DNA from: Atopsyche davidsoni
Lineage: Eukaryota > Arthropoda > Insecta > Trichoptera > Hydrobiosidae
Assembly: GCA_022113835.1 (NCBI GenBank)
Contig: JAILWY010000010.1
Span: forward strand, 11,538,501 to 11,602,500
Length of the DNA stretch: 64,000 nt
Direction of reading: 5' to 3'
The notes under the pieces: generated by a model
Told to the model about the DNA's origin: nothing
The model's input: the letters and a program-made list of their open reading frames with translations, nothing else
Database searches by the model: none
Shown: positions 39,405-51,719 of the stretch, one piece after another
How the letters are laid out: every line of letters starts with the position of its first letter
Numbering within the stretch: the stretch's first letter is position 1
Position numbers and translations under genes: made by a program

Positions 39405-39590
39405 TTATGCGATCTTCTTCCTCGTCAAGTGCCTCTCCTCAGATAAGTTGGCGACCATTTCACAGAGCATGTACTCTTCTTAGGTTTTCTAAGAAAATAG
39501 TGTAGTGGGTTCCCGGGTCCTTCTACACCGCTGTTTTATATTGGAAGGAAAAATCTGCGTATTTCTGCTGCTTAGTAGCATTAGATCTGT
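39405..39590. repeat. dispersed repeat, copy A
   Basis: Homologous to 58984-59150 in the same orientation. Shared blocks are TCTTCTTC...GCCTCTCCTC, GGGTCCTTCTACAC.GC, TTTTATATT.GAAGGA and TCTGCGT.TT.CTGCTGC. On the minus strand copy B reads MFSEIITDLLRGE followed by Glu residues, and copy A reads a related MLCEMVANL. Both may derive from the C-terminus of an element-encoded protein. The family is not identified. Confidence 0.8.
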
Positions 39591-39594
39591 TACT

Positions 39595-41380
39595 CCTTCT
39601 GCAGCAAGCTACAGAAAGAACAGTGGGAGGCCCTCCACCTCGACAAGGTACTTCCAGAGCATATCCCTCCACTATCATTCCAAGTCCACAACTCCATTAC
39701 CGATGCTTTGCACACGCTCAGGGTACAGAATGGCAGCCATGCACAAGCAACAGAATGGGGTAAACGAGGAGGTTAATATGTAGGTTATTTATGAGATAAA
39801 ATAAAATTATCTCGCTAACTCTATTTTTTTGTTGTATTTAATCAAATATTAAATTGATAAAACAAAGAAATATAATTATAGTTCTAATGGAATTCTAGGC
39901 TCCTGAATATGGTGTGGACTGTATATCTTTTTGGTGTAAATCATCGATGTAGCTTAATATATTTAAATTATTATTAACAACACATTCACCAAACACTGCA
40001 ATTAAAAAAAAAATGTGATCGGTCATCAGGACTTTATATGAATAGTTAAGATACACTCAGTTGTAATAATAACGTTATCCAAAGTATGGTTGAAGGGATT
40101 GTTTTTTGTAACACAAAAAAGTAATTATTATTTTATCAGTATCAATTACCCAAACAATATTAAAGAGAGTAAAAGTAAATAAAAAATGTTGTGGTCCACG
40201 CAGAATACAAAATATCTCATTAGCAAAAATATGAATACAGTGGGAATATTAAATTATAAATTATCCAACTAGTGAATTCATTAGTATTTGGTTTGAATTT
40301 CCAGCGTGAACAAACTGTATAAAATATGTTTTTATAAATTGTACAAAATGCATAAGTGACTGAATTCACCCTCTGTTTGATCGTACGCAAGGGGTAGTGA
40401 TAACATCCCTAAAACCAAATACACGCAATATTTCACGATTATAATAAATTAGTACGCTTTGTGATTTTGCGCCCTTTACGATTATCACCCTGTTTTTATT
40501 TGTAATAGACGCGACAAAACCTTGTTATTAATTTTATTGCATATTATTGTACAAACAATATCCCTGCAGGCCATCTAGGGTTACTGTTCGTATTGTACTG
40601 AAGTTAATTTTCATAAACATTTTTTATATACTTCAGGTTAGTATTTTGTTTATTTCTCTGCAAAATGAATAAAATAAGAATAGTTGTGCTAACTGCGCTT
40701 GAAATTTTTTGTAAAATAAACGATCGTTTGAAGTACCATATATATAGTAGGATGTTGAAGGTTTTAATTTGCATATTTTTTTATCACAGAATTTGGTGGC
40801 CGTTGCCAAACACACTGGGTGTAAAGTGACATCAATTTTTATTTTCGTCAGACGTTCTATACTAGAAGAAAAATTCAAAACGAATTGACTCCCAAAAAAA
40901 CTAATTTTTAATAATGTTGCAAGAATTTATTGCATACAAGTTGGCTCTCTGCCACCATCGACAGAATGCTAATTCAAGAAAAACAACTGTTTATCCATGG
41001 AAGACAGATTTATTCTGTAATACTTAATATTTAAACAAAATGATGAAGTATTACATATTTGTTGTGGTCCACCAATACTGTACGTAAAATATTCATTCAT
41101 CTTCCTTTCACTGTGTGCCTTCTCTATAAAACACTTATTTCCTATTTCTTGTGATTTGTCGAAACAAGTGGAATGCCATTCCTTCTACAGAATAGAAGAG
41201 GTTATTCCTTATACCCTCGACGAAACATAAAACGGGTGTATTCGGCGCCTAATTAATCAGGATTATATATTCTAATCATTTATTTCACATAAATGAAGTC
41301 TTTGGAAACATGATTCATAAATTATTTTTCAATTTTTTGGACCTTTTTATTTTTCTAAATAAAAGAAAAAAATGTTTTAA
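39595..41380. other. AT-rich intergenic DNA
   Basis: No gene recognised. TGTTGTGGTCCAC occurs at about 40187 and again at about 41060, which may mark fragments of another dispersed element. Confidence 0.5.
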
Positions 41381-41391
41381 AATGATTTATT

Positions 41392-41807
41392 TTAACTATC
41401 GAGCATTTCCGAAATGCAAAATCGCCTTTCAACGTCTCTCGGCTTCAATTCACGTGGCACCCAATTTCCTTGCTTTTGAATCATTCTCAATGCTTTTAAG
41501 CGTCTCGAAATTGTTGCTCGATCAACTCCCAATGATTCTGCGAGTTCTGTTTGCTTTTGACACGAGTCTTTATCGAGCAATGCCTCTAGTTCTTCATCAT
41601 CGGTTGGCCTGGGCGTTCTTTGTCATCCACGTCGAAATCACCACTTTTAAAGCGTCGAAACCAGTACTCACACGTTTGTTGCGATGGAGCATGTTCACCA
41701 TAAACTTCACACAACAATCGGTGACTTTCAGGTGCTTTTTTCTTCCAATTGAAACAGAAAAGTAAAGCTTGCCGCTAATTGCGTTTTGTTGGTACAAAAG
41801 TTGACAT
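41392..41807 (-). pseudogene. mariner-family transposase, 5'-half relic
   Basis: Read on the minus strand, an ATG at 41807 opens MSTFVPTKRN, a typical mariner transposase start. An in-frame stop and at least two frameshifts interrupt the reading. Stretches of the N-terminal helix-turn-helix region remain: VYGEHAPSQQTCEYWF, FKSGDFDVDDKERPGQP, ELAESLGVDRATISRRLKA and QGNWVPRELKPRDVERRF. Mariner transposases are about 345 residues. Similarity here ends at about residue 125, so the catalytic DDD domain is absent. It moved by cut-and-paste at TA sites and is now dead. Sequence upstream on that strand to about 41970 may be its 5' noncoding part. I could not identify a pair of terminal inverted repeats. 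The two separate open frames, 41392-41580 and 41597-41797, are pieces of this relic. The second is out of register with the true frame. Confidence 0.9.
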
Positions 41808-42021
41808 GTTGAGAGCTCAAAAAAAAAATGTTGTATACACTTCAGCGATATGACAAATACTGAAAAATAAAGCGCAATAATGACGCTTCACAATGAAGTT
41901 AAATAAAGTATAGCCTGATGCGATTCAATACTAGTAACGCCATCTCTTAGAAAATTCTTAAAATTAATGCATACAACTAATTCTAACATCCGAAATGGCC
42001 ATGATACTTCTGATTTTCTGA

Positions 42022-42047
42022 ACTACTGAGATCTACTACTGAGATCT
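42022..42047. repeat. perfect tandem 13-mer, two copies
   Basis: ACTACTGAGATCT is repeated exactly, head to tail, close to the 5' side of the mariner relic. Confidence 0.9.
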
Positions 42048-42279
42048 GTTGCGCATACAAATTTTCACAAGTAAAAGAAACAATTTCAATAATTCCATTT
42101 ATTTTATATATTTATTTTAATTTATAACTTTTAAAAATTGATCAAATTGTTAAAAATATATATATATATATTGATTTATCAGACATTAATCGTGCACACT
42201 TGTTAATCATCTATGCATGTTTCTTACAAAGGTATCATAAAATATGAAAGGTATGTGTAGTGGTGAGGTGAGTGACGGT

Positions 42280-42480
42280 GGTAAATGAAGACGTACGTCA
42301 GCACGAGTACAATGGCGTGAGGCTCACCGCCCCCGCGCCATCAATCACGCTGCCTCCTAGACCAGCATCAGCGTCTTCCATCCTCTGTCAGCAGTCTGGT
42401 AAATACCAAATTAATGGTCCTCCCGGGACTCCGGCGTGATCCCGGCTCGGCGATGCGGATGTGACTGTACGATTCGGGAT
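42280..42480. promoter_or_regulatory. GC-rich island with TGATTGAT
   Basis: The reverse complement of TGATTGAT is at 42340-42347, within CGCGCCATCAATCACGC. ACGTACGT, AAATTAATGG and CCCGGGACTCCGG also occur. No coding frame. Putative Exd/Hox-type element by motif. Confidence 0.35.
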
Positions 42481-42839
42481 TAAAACATTTCGTGATTTAT
42501 TCAGTGACGTCGATTTATAATATTTTTCAAAATCAAAACTTTATTTTCACAATATGTACATTGTTACTTTAACCCCGCCTTTTGCGAGCGCTATACATAC
42601 GACAACAATATACAAAAATCGAAAAACGTAATAATAGTAATCTATATTTATTGGTAAAAATATTTGTTATTCACAAAACATAAAGCTGTATTCAGTTATT
42701 AAAATCCATAGGGTATTCGTTTTATATCGTTTTTTTCTCAAGTAAAGGTGATCATTATATTTGAAGTAACCTCAAAATTTTTAATAATTTTTTTGATATC
42801 AATAGCGTATAACAGTATCAGTCGGACACACTTGCAAGT

Positions 42840-43015
42840 AAGTCAACAGCGCCCCGCGCCGCGACTGGAGCGGCACGACGGGCGATCGTTAGAGCGCGGC
42901 TCGCGGCGCGTGATTCGGCGTTTTGCACACAATGCGGCGGCCCGGGACCCCCGCACTCGAGTGGCCGCGCTAAGCAGCTTACCTCCTGTGGGATCATCGC
43001 CTTCGACTACCGGCC
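42840..43015. promoter_or_regulatory. GC-rich island
   Basis: Very CpG-rich. Carries GCACGACGGGCG at 42873-42884, identical to the 12-mer at 16814-16825, and ACAATGCGGC, also present near 15970. Frames are open on both strands (42748-43092 +, 42843-43052 -) and Arg-rich by composition. Confidence 0.35.
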
Positions 43016-43138
43016 GTGCATTTGTCTCATTTCTACATGCAAAATGTATCATCTTAGTTAGTATGGGTTATATTCAATACAAAAATTTCTAGTCTAAATA
43101 CGTTCATCACAAGCATTTTACAGTTTTACGACACGAAC

Positions 43139-43397
43139 GGAAAAACAGCCTTACTCTTAAAATATGTACGACGTGTTTATTAGGAGTGTAATATCACAAG
43201 AGAAGCAGCAGGCAAGCAGACAGTGCAAATTCATTAAATGCAATTGCGGCTGTGCCTGCTTGTGCTTGCTAGGAAAAACAACCTTACTCTTAAAATCTGT
43301 ACGACGTGTTTATTAGGAATGTAAGATCACAAGAGAAGCAGCAGACAGTACAAATTCATCAAATGTAATTGCGGCTGTGCCTACTTGTGCTTGCTAG
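43139..43397. repeat. tandem duplication, 133-bp unit, two copies
   Basis: Copy 1 is 43139-43271 and copy 2 is 43272-43397. They differ by a few substitutions and a deletion of about 7 bases (GGCAAGC-type) in copy 2. Each unit contains imperfect inverted arms: AGCAGCAGGCAAGCAGACAG faces CTGTGCCTGCTTGTGCTTGCT, so each could fold into a hairpin. No coding potential seen. Confidence 0.95.
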
Positions 43398-43399
43398 AA

Positions 43400-44295
43400 T
43401 ATTACAAAAGATCTGCATTTGATAGAGTTTTTTCATATTACAAGATTTTGAGGTGATTTTGGATTAAATGAAAAATAATCAGTTACAAAAATGTTATATT
43501 AGATATGTGCATTAATATTTCTTACATAAGTTTAGCAAAGGAGTGGTAGTGAAATGTCAAATAAGGAATAAGCCATAAAAAGCAACTCTTAATAGAATTG
43601 TGTTATATCGGGTCGAGATGGGTTAGACGCCACATCCACTTCACACCCTTCTCGTGTAAAATGGTCCCTTGCAAAATCTGCCCCGGGAACAATACGAAGA
43701 AAAAGAAACATCTCTCTGTAGTAGTCTCGAGAGCCCTCGTCAAGAGTCCTGCCTTTGTTTTTGACGTTGTTCCCAGGTACTGAAAACCCAGCAGTCATTC
43801 GGGTATATTGGAATAACAGCCAGCTGGTGAAAGAAGGTAACTGAGACTTACAGATAAACTTATCTTGATTCTAAATAACATGTAAATACCTAAATACATA
43901 TTAAGACATGCAATTTAAAAATAAGCTCTGAGATTATATTTTCATTTCATATTTTGGTGCAAAAAATAAAAGACGTTGCAAAATCAAATCATCACGCATC
44001 GTGTAAATTATAATGATGTTATTATTTAAAGCTGGAGAATTTAAAGCGAGTTCAAAGAGTGATAATTTTTTCACAAAAATTGAATTTAAATACTTTGAAA
44101 TAATTTATAAAACTCAGATTTAAATAAAAATTCACAATTGTCAGTCATTTCGAAGGTGGGGTCAGTAATGTTAGGACTGATTTTCATTCTTTATTATTTA
44201 AACTTTGCAATCAAACTTTCGTACACTTCTATGAACTAAACACTTTTCTATGAAAAAAATATTCGAAAGAACTATATATTCTATTACTATTTTTT

Positions 44296-44335
<40 letters not shown>

Positions 44336-45560
44336 AACGTGTTAAAACGAAGAAAAAGATGATAAGAATAATATTACATACGGATATTCAAACATATACC
44401 TCTCGGCAATGCCGAACTCAAATATTTTTATTGCATAAAAATACTCCATAAGCGGTGCGCACAAGAACATATTCTCATGGTAGTTCTAAGAAAAAGTTAT
44501 AAAAACTGTAATGATGGTTTATGGTTAGATCAGTGGGTTATTAGACGATGGTTCTCAAAAGCTATAAAATCTTATAACCATCAAAAGAAAAATGTTTAAT
44601 CAAATATTACATTAGAATTTAAAACATCTTTGAAAATATAAGAAATAAGTATCCAACACCTTACATTTTTTTAGTAAAAGCATGTGAGTAGTAAACAATT
44701 AATAATTTACAGTTATCTCAATAAGTTCAAATACAGTCGATAATAAAAAGTAAATAACCCCTTAATTACTATTGTTAAATTTGTTGTAGAAGGCGTAATA
44801 TAAAATATTGACATTATTTGTTTGTGTTCAAATGCATTTTTTAGTTGAGACAATAATACTACTAGTTATATATAAATATTTCAGTTGTGAATTATTCCTT
44901 CCTGATGCACTTGTGAAAGCCTGAAGTCTCGAGCACTAAATTGATGCTATAAAATGCATCATAAAGGTAAGAAGAGACCGCGATATAGGCAATAGGATCC
45001 CCGGATCGTACTTTATGACCCAGAAAGGATTTACAACGTCTGAATTTACAACACTGTGATGGAGGAGAGGACGAGGGACCAAACCCTTCAATATTGTTTG
45101 GTACTTAATTGTGAGTAAGAATTTTTGACCTGATATAAAATGAATAATGACAATTTAATTTATTTAAAGTAATATTTTTGTGTGTCTTTACGATCAGTAA
45201 ATTTTTACCTTTGATGTGACACCAAAGTTTTAAAGGCCGCTTTACACGTAAACTTTTTAAAAAATCGGTTTTAATAAATTGATTATTTATTAAGAAACAA
45301 CAACCATTACTTGAGATAATAGCATGATAATACGATTTTTTACTATGTAAAACAATATTAACATTTTAATTACTGCACTGTATTTAGGAATAAAATAAAA
45401 ATTATAAAACATACATGTATTTATTGATAAAATCTAATAAAACGAGTCTCAATTTACAATTATAGCAATTATTTTTAAACATTTCACAAAAGTAGAGAAA
45501 ATTATTTTTAGCGGCAAGATGTAAGCGCATCAAGTAAGTCTGAAGTATTTTTACATTGCT
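43400..45560. other. AT-rich intergenic DNA with (CA)n(TA)n
   Basis: A GC-richer patch at 43610-43790 is open on both strands with no recognised domain. The microsatellite at 44296-44334 is annotated separately. A TATAAATATTTCAG-type segment and background sequence follow. Confidence 0.5.
44296..44334. repeat. compound (CA)n(TA)n microsatellite
   Basis: Twelve or so CA dinucleotides run directly into about eight AT dinucleotides. Confidence 0.95.
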
Positions 45561-45566
45561 TTACCT

Positions 45567-45800
45567 TTATGGATTCTCAGAGAAACTCCTTAACGAAGGT
45601 TGTCTGTTCTCGCCGGCAGTACCATTAAAAAAAACTCCCTTAGAACCTTGGCATTGTTCTAGCCACTTCACATGGATAGGATGCGAACCCAAATCGTTTT
45701 GCTTTGCCGGCGGACAGTAACTACTGATGTAGCACCTTCCGTAATCACCGCATACGTCGAACAATATGCCTCTCGGGTGTGAACTATTCTAAACAAAATA
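45567..45800 (-). other. exon-like segment, unknown product (unconfirmed)
   Basis: On the minus strand two acceptor-like sites, TTTTTCTATTCAG and ATTTTGTTTAG, precede a frame of about 72 codons ending at 45567. It is Cys-, Gly- and Trp-containing (DVCGDYGRCY, SSYCPPAKQ, VKWLEQCQG). It has no in-frame ATG near its start, so it could only be an internal or terminal exon. AATAAA lies about 150 bp beyond the stop on that strand (45418 area). A second frame through the same bases is also open for about 50 codons, which weakens the case. Family not recognised. Confidence 0.2.
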
Positions 45801-46119
45801 CACGGAACTGAATAGAAAAAAAAAACTTTTAAAAGTTTTGTAATGTAAAATACATATATTTATGATAATGGATATAAGAATAATTATGAAGTTTTTTTAG
45901 CTTTTATCGTACTACCACCAAGAAAATTTTAAATCTATAAAATAAATATTTATATAAAATCATAGAAATCAATTTTATAATAATATAGTTTAACTTCATT
46001 GGTATTAGAAACAAATAATATTCAATGTACAGTAAATTAAAATTGGTTTTGACTTGTTTAGTTATCAAGTAATTACCAAAAATATTATTAAAAAAGTTTG
46101 ATCTTCTCTGTCTTTAATC

Positions 46120-46480
46120 ACTCTTGGACGCCTTTCCCGCAATCGCGCCCGACTGCGCACGCCACCCCAAGTGGCACACCCACGGGAGGCGCCTTCGCCT
46201 ACTTTGGGAAGCTTTGGTAAAAGTAAATAATTGACGATGACTGCCTCGCCCTGCTGCGGGGCTGCGCAGGATTATGAATCGAGTGGGGAACCTCAAATGT
46301 AGACCGCACGCCAGGTTTTGGTAGACAGATATTGTGGTAATTGAGGCGAAACCAACAAGTGCCTGACGTGAGGAGGTGAACAGTACATAATTATGCGCTA
46401 AGTGATAAGCATTGTTCAGTGGTTTTCTACAAAAAGCGTCATTAAGTCTAGGGATAATGTTTCTACTCGGTATCTTTGCA
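46120..46480. promoter_or_regulatory. GC-richer island
   Basis: The left 150 bp is GC-rich (CGCGCCCGACTGCGCACGCC). A 154-codon minus-strand frame (46114-46578) spans the island and its AT flank. Its composition switches from Arg/Ser-rich to Phe/Ile-rich at the boundary, which argues for chance. Confidence 0.3.
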
Positions 46481-46579
46481 ATGTGGAAGAATGTGAGATT
46501 GTAGTGGACGCATCGAATGTCAAAATGAAAATATAAAACAGCAAATACTTTATTTATTACAAAAACAAAGTATAACATT

Positions 46580-47585
46580 GAAAAATATTACACACAGCCG
46601 TTTATGTAAGATTTACAAATACATATAAAACCTCGTATCATATTTTTCATCCCATCATCATTTTTTTTACATAATTAAAAAAAAATGATATACACACCAT
46701 TAAAAATTCTTTAAATATTCAGAAATAATAATAAGTATTTGGGATTCTGCGTGTTATTGCACTTCATATTTTGGTATTTATTATTTGAAGTTTGAAGTGA
46801 ACTTATTGAAGGTGAACAAATTCATCAGTCGGTTAACCACGGTCACTCATCTATAATACCGGGATAGAGATTTTAAAGATTGCAGTGTGGTCTGGTTTAC
46901 TTCCCGCAGGAAACCGAGTGACAACACTTAAACCGAGAATATCGGCGGACGGTCTTGCGGTCTCGTGAAAGAGGATTGCGGTACACCCAAATCTTTTATT
47001 GATTATTTACTTGGATTTATTTAAAGTAAAATACCAACAGAAATTATAAACGATATGCGTATACTTGCACTCGCATTTGCAACATCGGCATGCCTGCAAG
47101 TGAAGACAACACTAAATTTGTTTAATTTAGGATACGAAAGAAAGCTCAATAATATGCGTGTAACAACAGAAAACATCAACACTTACATGCACATTTGTAT
47201 TGTTTAAATAAAGTTTCTTGCATACGTCACGACAAAACTAACTATGGGACGGTAATATGTTAATTGGGTCCTCATTTGCGTTATTTGCTTGGGCAAATCT
47301 ATAAAATACACCCAAAATAAGAGGACACTATTGATTGAATAAAATAAGTTCTAGCTGCGTGTGGGCAATATGCGAATAAGTCGCTTTGAGAATCATTATA
47401 TTTGCATGTGCACGTGATAGCTCTATTTTTTACTCGACAAGGCTTAAACAAGCCTTTACAAAGAAGTAGGCCGAATCGCGTTTACGTTTTGTTCTACACG
47501 CGTGAGTCGAGGCAAAAAATATCAGACGTTTACGATTTGGTATCCCTTTATTTTTTTGCAATAAATGATTGAAATATTTTAGAGT
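46580..47585. other. AT-rich intergenic DNA
   Basis: Small GC patch at 46890-46990 (ATCGGCGGACGGTCTTGCGG). Otherwise nothing recognised. Confidence 0.5.
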
Positions 47586-47589
47586 TTAA

Positions 47590-47715
47590 TTGTTTTACGG
47601 TTCCGGAGGAGGTCATAAATGCAGCCTGCGGAGGGACGGGCGCCTCGGCAGGTAACAACAGATTCTCGGAGATGCTCTGGTCGCGCCGCCGGACCTTTAC
47701 GAGCCCTGCAAACTT
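47590..47715. promoter_or_regulatory. GC-rich island
   Basis: Contains GGTTCCGGAGGAGGTCATAAA and GCTCTGGTCGC (47674-47684), an 11-mer shared with 36200-36210. A TCATAAA-type Hox core is included. Putative regulatory DNA. Confidence 0.3.
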
Positions 47716-47719
47716 AAGT

Positions 47720-48580
47720 ATCGTAAATGCAGGAATATAAATATATTTTTAAGTCATCCCCTAGTAGTCGAAATACTAGTTTATATTTCGGTTGATACTC
47801 ATCGTAGCTCATTATCTACCTATCTGCTGTTGATAAATAGCTGTATTTTTATTTATTATAAGCATTGCTTCTTTGTAGGAGAAGAACTTGTGAATATATT
47901 ATATTTACAATGAATATATTTTTTTAATTTTAACTTTTCCTTCTGATAATTTATTAAGTATTTATTAATTTTGTACCGAAAAATACGTTTACAGAATTTA
48001 ATTTATTAATTGAACTTTAGGGAAATAATAACATTGATTTAAAACATCAGCATTTGTTGTGTTGGTAATGACATTAATGCTGCCTACACATATTTGACAA
48101 TGTATTTTTTAATTATTTATTTTATAGGCACCTTGTAGTACTTCGAATGTATCGTTCCGATTCATCAATATGAGAAACAAAGTTTAAAATAACCACAGGA
48201 GGGAAGACAATGAAATTGGAAATCATGAAACACATAAACTTACAGGAAAAATTACCACAACCTTTAACCTTTTTACGGTGAGAATCAAACCCAAAGCGCG
48301 ATTAATCGATTACAAAAGTGTATCCGCCTATCCACCTGTATATAAACCTATAAAAAGTATTAAAAATAACATTTATAAAAACGAAGTTTATGTTTTATTG
48401 TTAATTGCTATGGTAAGATACAGATCCTCTCAACTGAGCGAGGCGAAACATCAAGCCCTTTTCAAACAAAAGAGAATTTTATTTTATTTGTCTAGGTTTA
48501 GTTTTTGAAAAACCATGTATTACTAGTGTACATTGTATTCTTTTTAATTCAAAGTAAAGTGTTCTGTAAATTTTATATAT
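47720..48580. other. AT-rich intergenic DNA
   Basis: Background sequence. The 76-codon + frame at 48278-48508 has no recognised domain. Confidence 0.55.
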
Positions 48581-48589
48581 TTTTCAAAT

Positions 48590-48970
48590 GGCCTTGGGTT
48601 TTTGATGGCGCTCGCTCAGACACGTTCCCTTCCCCACATGTGTGCACATAAATAACAAAAAGCACGCCAAAAGCACCGCCCACCTCCAGAAATGAACTGC
48701 TAATATGACGTTTTCCCGTTGGCAGGGCTCGCTTCATCTGTCGGCGGCGCCAACCGCCGACCTTGTCAATGACCCGTGACGTCACGCATAGGGTCAGACG
48801 AGTCACTTTGGTTCCTTTCTGATGATTGCCGACCTCCCGCCCGGGCGTGTCCGCACAGGAAGCCATTAGCCAGCATGTGTGTGAAATCTGAATTGAGCTA
48901 CTGGATCCTTTTGATTGATCGTTCACTGCTATGCGATGCATATCTGAACCCGACTGCCGTTTTGATGGCT
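48590..48970. promoter_or_regulatory. GC-rich island with full CRE and TGATTGAT
   Basis: A perfect TGACGTCA palindrome at 48777-48784 and TGATTGAT at 48912-48919. A 122-codon minus frame (48573-48941) crosses it without any recognised domain. This island combines two of the motifs that recur across the window. Confidence 0.4.
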
Positions 48971-49301
48971 TAGCAAGCTGCTGCCCTGTTTGGGATATCC
49001 AGTCAGATCATTGGAAAAGAAATTGATTTATCCTAACAGAGCATTCTGCGTATCGTTTGCCGCCCAGGTAATATAGGGTGCTGGAGGTGTGCCGGGGATG
49101 CCACTGGTGACGAGATCTTAATGTAGGGTATTACCTAAGTGCGGTTATTATTTATTGCACACTTTTTTAAATACTCGTAGCATAAATTACATTTTAAAAT
49201 AAAATAAGCCAATTATTATTACTCTGAAGTTTTTAAGTTCTCATGTTTTTTTACTTAAAATTCGAATTAATGAAACACCGCTGGTTAAATATTAGCTTGT
49301 A

Positions 49302-49424
<123 letters not shown>

Positions 49425-49474
49425 ACATACGAACCATATAATTGATAATTAAGTCAGTGGCAAGTTGTACAGAT

Positions 49475-49700
49475 TCCCGGGGCGTGTGAACTGCCCGGCA
49501 GGTATTATTGTTACCTGATTATTTATTTTTGGGCTCTATAATTGACGCGGATCCAGAAGTGCGGGTCCAGAAGTGCCACGCCCAGGGCTCCCGAATTTGT
49601 GGCCAGCGGCCCCACGTAATTACAGACTCCAAAGACCTCGAAGACGCCCTGACTTGTAACTTTTTTAAATCCTTCGGTTGTGTTTTATGGGGACAGGTAT
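49475..49700. promoter_or_regulatory. GC-rich island
   Basis: Includes a short direct repeat, TCCAGAAGTGC, at about 49552 and 49567, TATAATTGACGCGGATCC with a TAATTG core, and ACGTAATTACAGAC with a TAATTA core. The 75-codon + frame has no recognised domain. Confidence 0.35.
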
Positions 49701-49739
49701 CTACGTATTTTTTAAGCCAAAAATTGCGATATTAAAAAA

Positions 49740-50270
49740 ATCATAGTTTACCGTATCTAATATAATTAATTCACTGCAACAAATAACAGTACCATTAAAT
49801 AAATATTACTATATTTCTATTAAGCAATAACTTTTATTACCTTTATTCTGATTTTCAATCTGTAATTGGTCTGCGTTGTGTTAATTTAGCAATTTCTGTA
49901 TATCACGGTTTATTCTCACGTTGTGTATAATCCAATCAAATAAATCACCAAACCGCGAAAACTAATCGAATTAAATGTAATTTAAATGTAAAACTGAATT
50001 CGAACGTTTGTTATTGAAACCTTCGTAATATTTTTAAAAGAATATTTTGTACAATAATGACTTTTACACCTATTACATAGATATAAAAAAAACATACTTT
50101 TGATTCGCTGATAATAAATATTATATTTACATAAATATATTTTCAATAAAAATAAATTTAAGGGATATACTCTTTATATTAGATTTATCTGTTCTTGTTC
50201 TTTAATATGTAATTATAAACTAAGAACATTTTTAAATGTTACGTGATTCTTTGTACTCTTCTTGGTTAAA
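49740..50270. other. AT-rich intergenic DNA
   Basis: Nothing recognised. Confidence 0.6.
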
Positions 50271-50271
50271 T

Positions 50272-50556
50272 CTAAAATTCAATCTTTGTCTTAGAGGCGA
50301 TTTTATACATAGTTATTACGAAATGTTTACCGAAAACTAGACGAGGAAGCCGGGCGAGAGCGCTGTCACACCGCGCGTTTTTTTTTGTTCGTGTAAATCC
50401 GCGATGAATGACTTCATCGCAAGATGGTGTCGCACGTGTGAAATAAAATCCGTCTCTACTGAACCGGTAAAAGCTCACCACGATCACTACGGGATCAGCA
50501 ATTCTGTTCCGTGCCACGAAGAACTCTGCTATTTCAACTAAAACAATAAGAAGCAC
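50272..50556 (-). other. open, exon-like segment of unknown status
   Basis: A 94-codon minus-strand frame begins at GTG (no ATG) and reads a smooth mixed-composition peptide (VEIAEFFVARNRIADPVVIV early on). An AG acceptor (ATTGTTTTAG) and a GT donor (GTG|GTGAGC) bracket that 20-residue part, so a small internal exon is conceivable. I recognise no family. The region is also a modest GC island and may be regulatory. Confidence 0.2.
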
Positions 50557-50559
50557 ATG

Positions 50560-51715
50560 AAGTTTGATAAGTGAATGAGATACAAATTAATCAATACTTT
50601 TTATGTTGTATAAGTTATAGCCTATGTAGTTTACAATTACCTCATTCGTTATAAGCTATAAAGCCTGTAAACCACGTAATGTTAATGATGAATTAAATAG
50701 CATATAATCGATAAATGGCGTGCTGCACGCTTGCAAAAAAAACGATATATTTAGAGACACTTGAGCAAAAATGTGCGCAACTGCCCCACCAGTCACTGGC
50801 TGCACTGAGCCAGAGCGATTCTTACTTATTTTTCACGATGAGAGAGCCTCAAAATGAAGGGTTTCTTTACTTAAATGATATAATAATGTATCTCCGAAAT
50901 ATATTATGGAAATTAACAGCATTTAGATTTTCTTACCGCAAATAAACCAAGAAACCTTCAACGTTGCACGTAGCATATTTAAAACCTAACCACTTTTGAG
51001 ACTAAATTTTGTAGTCACTTAGAAGATATGTTTTTACGTGACATGCTTATTTTTTTTTAAGGAATACTTTACTTTGATTATAAATATAAAAATAACACGT
51101 TTTCTCAACAAACATTGTTTTAAATTAAAATTATAAATATTTTAGTGTGCATTGAATGATTTCGTTTATATTAAAATTGTTGTAGCTTGTTCAGTTAGAT
51201 GATATTTGAGTACGCATTCTGTATGTGTATAAATAATTATCCATAAAAGTATAAGTTTACTTGGTAATGTATTGTATACATTTTTTATAAATGTTTTTAT
51301 CTTCATATCAAACATAAAGATTTGATATCAAGAACACTTATGACAACTGTAGAAATATTGAAAATTGTATAAACAAAGCTCGTCATAACGACTTGAACGA
51401 AATGAATAAAATGATTTTTTTTTTACACTTTTGGCAGTTTGGAAATTTGCTGTAGAGTAGAATGTTGCACCCGGACACCTTTTAAACTTCCTAGTTAGTT
51501 AATTTCAATATTCTATTTATTATTTGTTCGAAAAATATCAAAAGAATATAAAAACACAACGAAGGCGCTCACTTCGTGATGAAGACATCATGTTTTGAGA
51601 AAACTCTCGAAAGTAAATACCTCATAAATCACCTCCACAAACACTTCATCAGCTATTTGCATTATTCAATTTGATTCCATTATCCACGCCTATTAAATAA
51701 ATTAAAGAGTCTAAC
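50560..51715. other. AT-rich intergenic DNA
   Basis: A GC-richer patch at 50760-50850 carries the inverted repeat CTGGCT/AGCCAG. The 76-codon + frame there (50715-50945) has no recognised domain. Confidence 0.45.
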
Positions 51716-51719
51716 TCCA

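Noticed and set aside
46114..46578. 154-codon minus-strand frame
   Set aside because: Composition follows the island boundary and no family is recognised.
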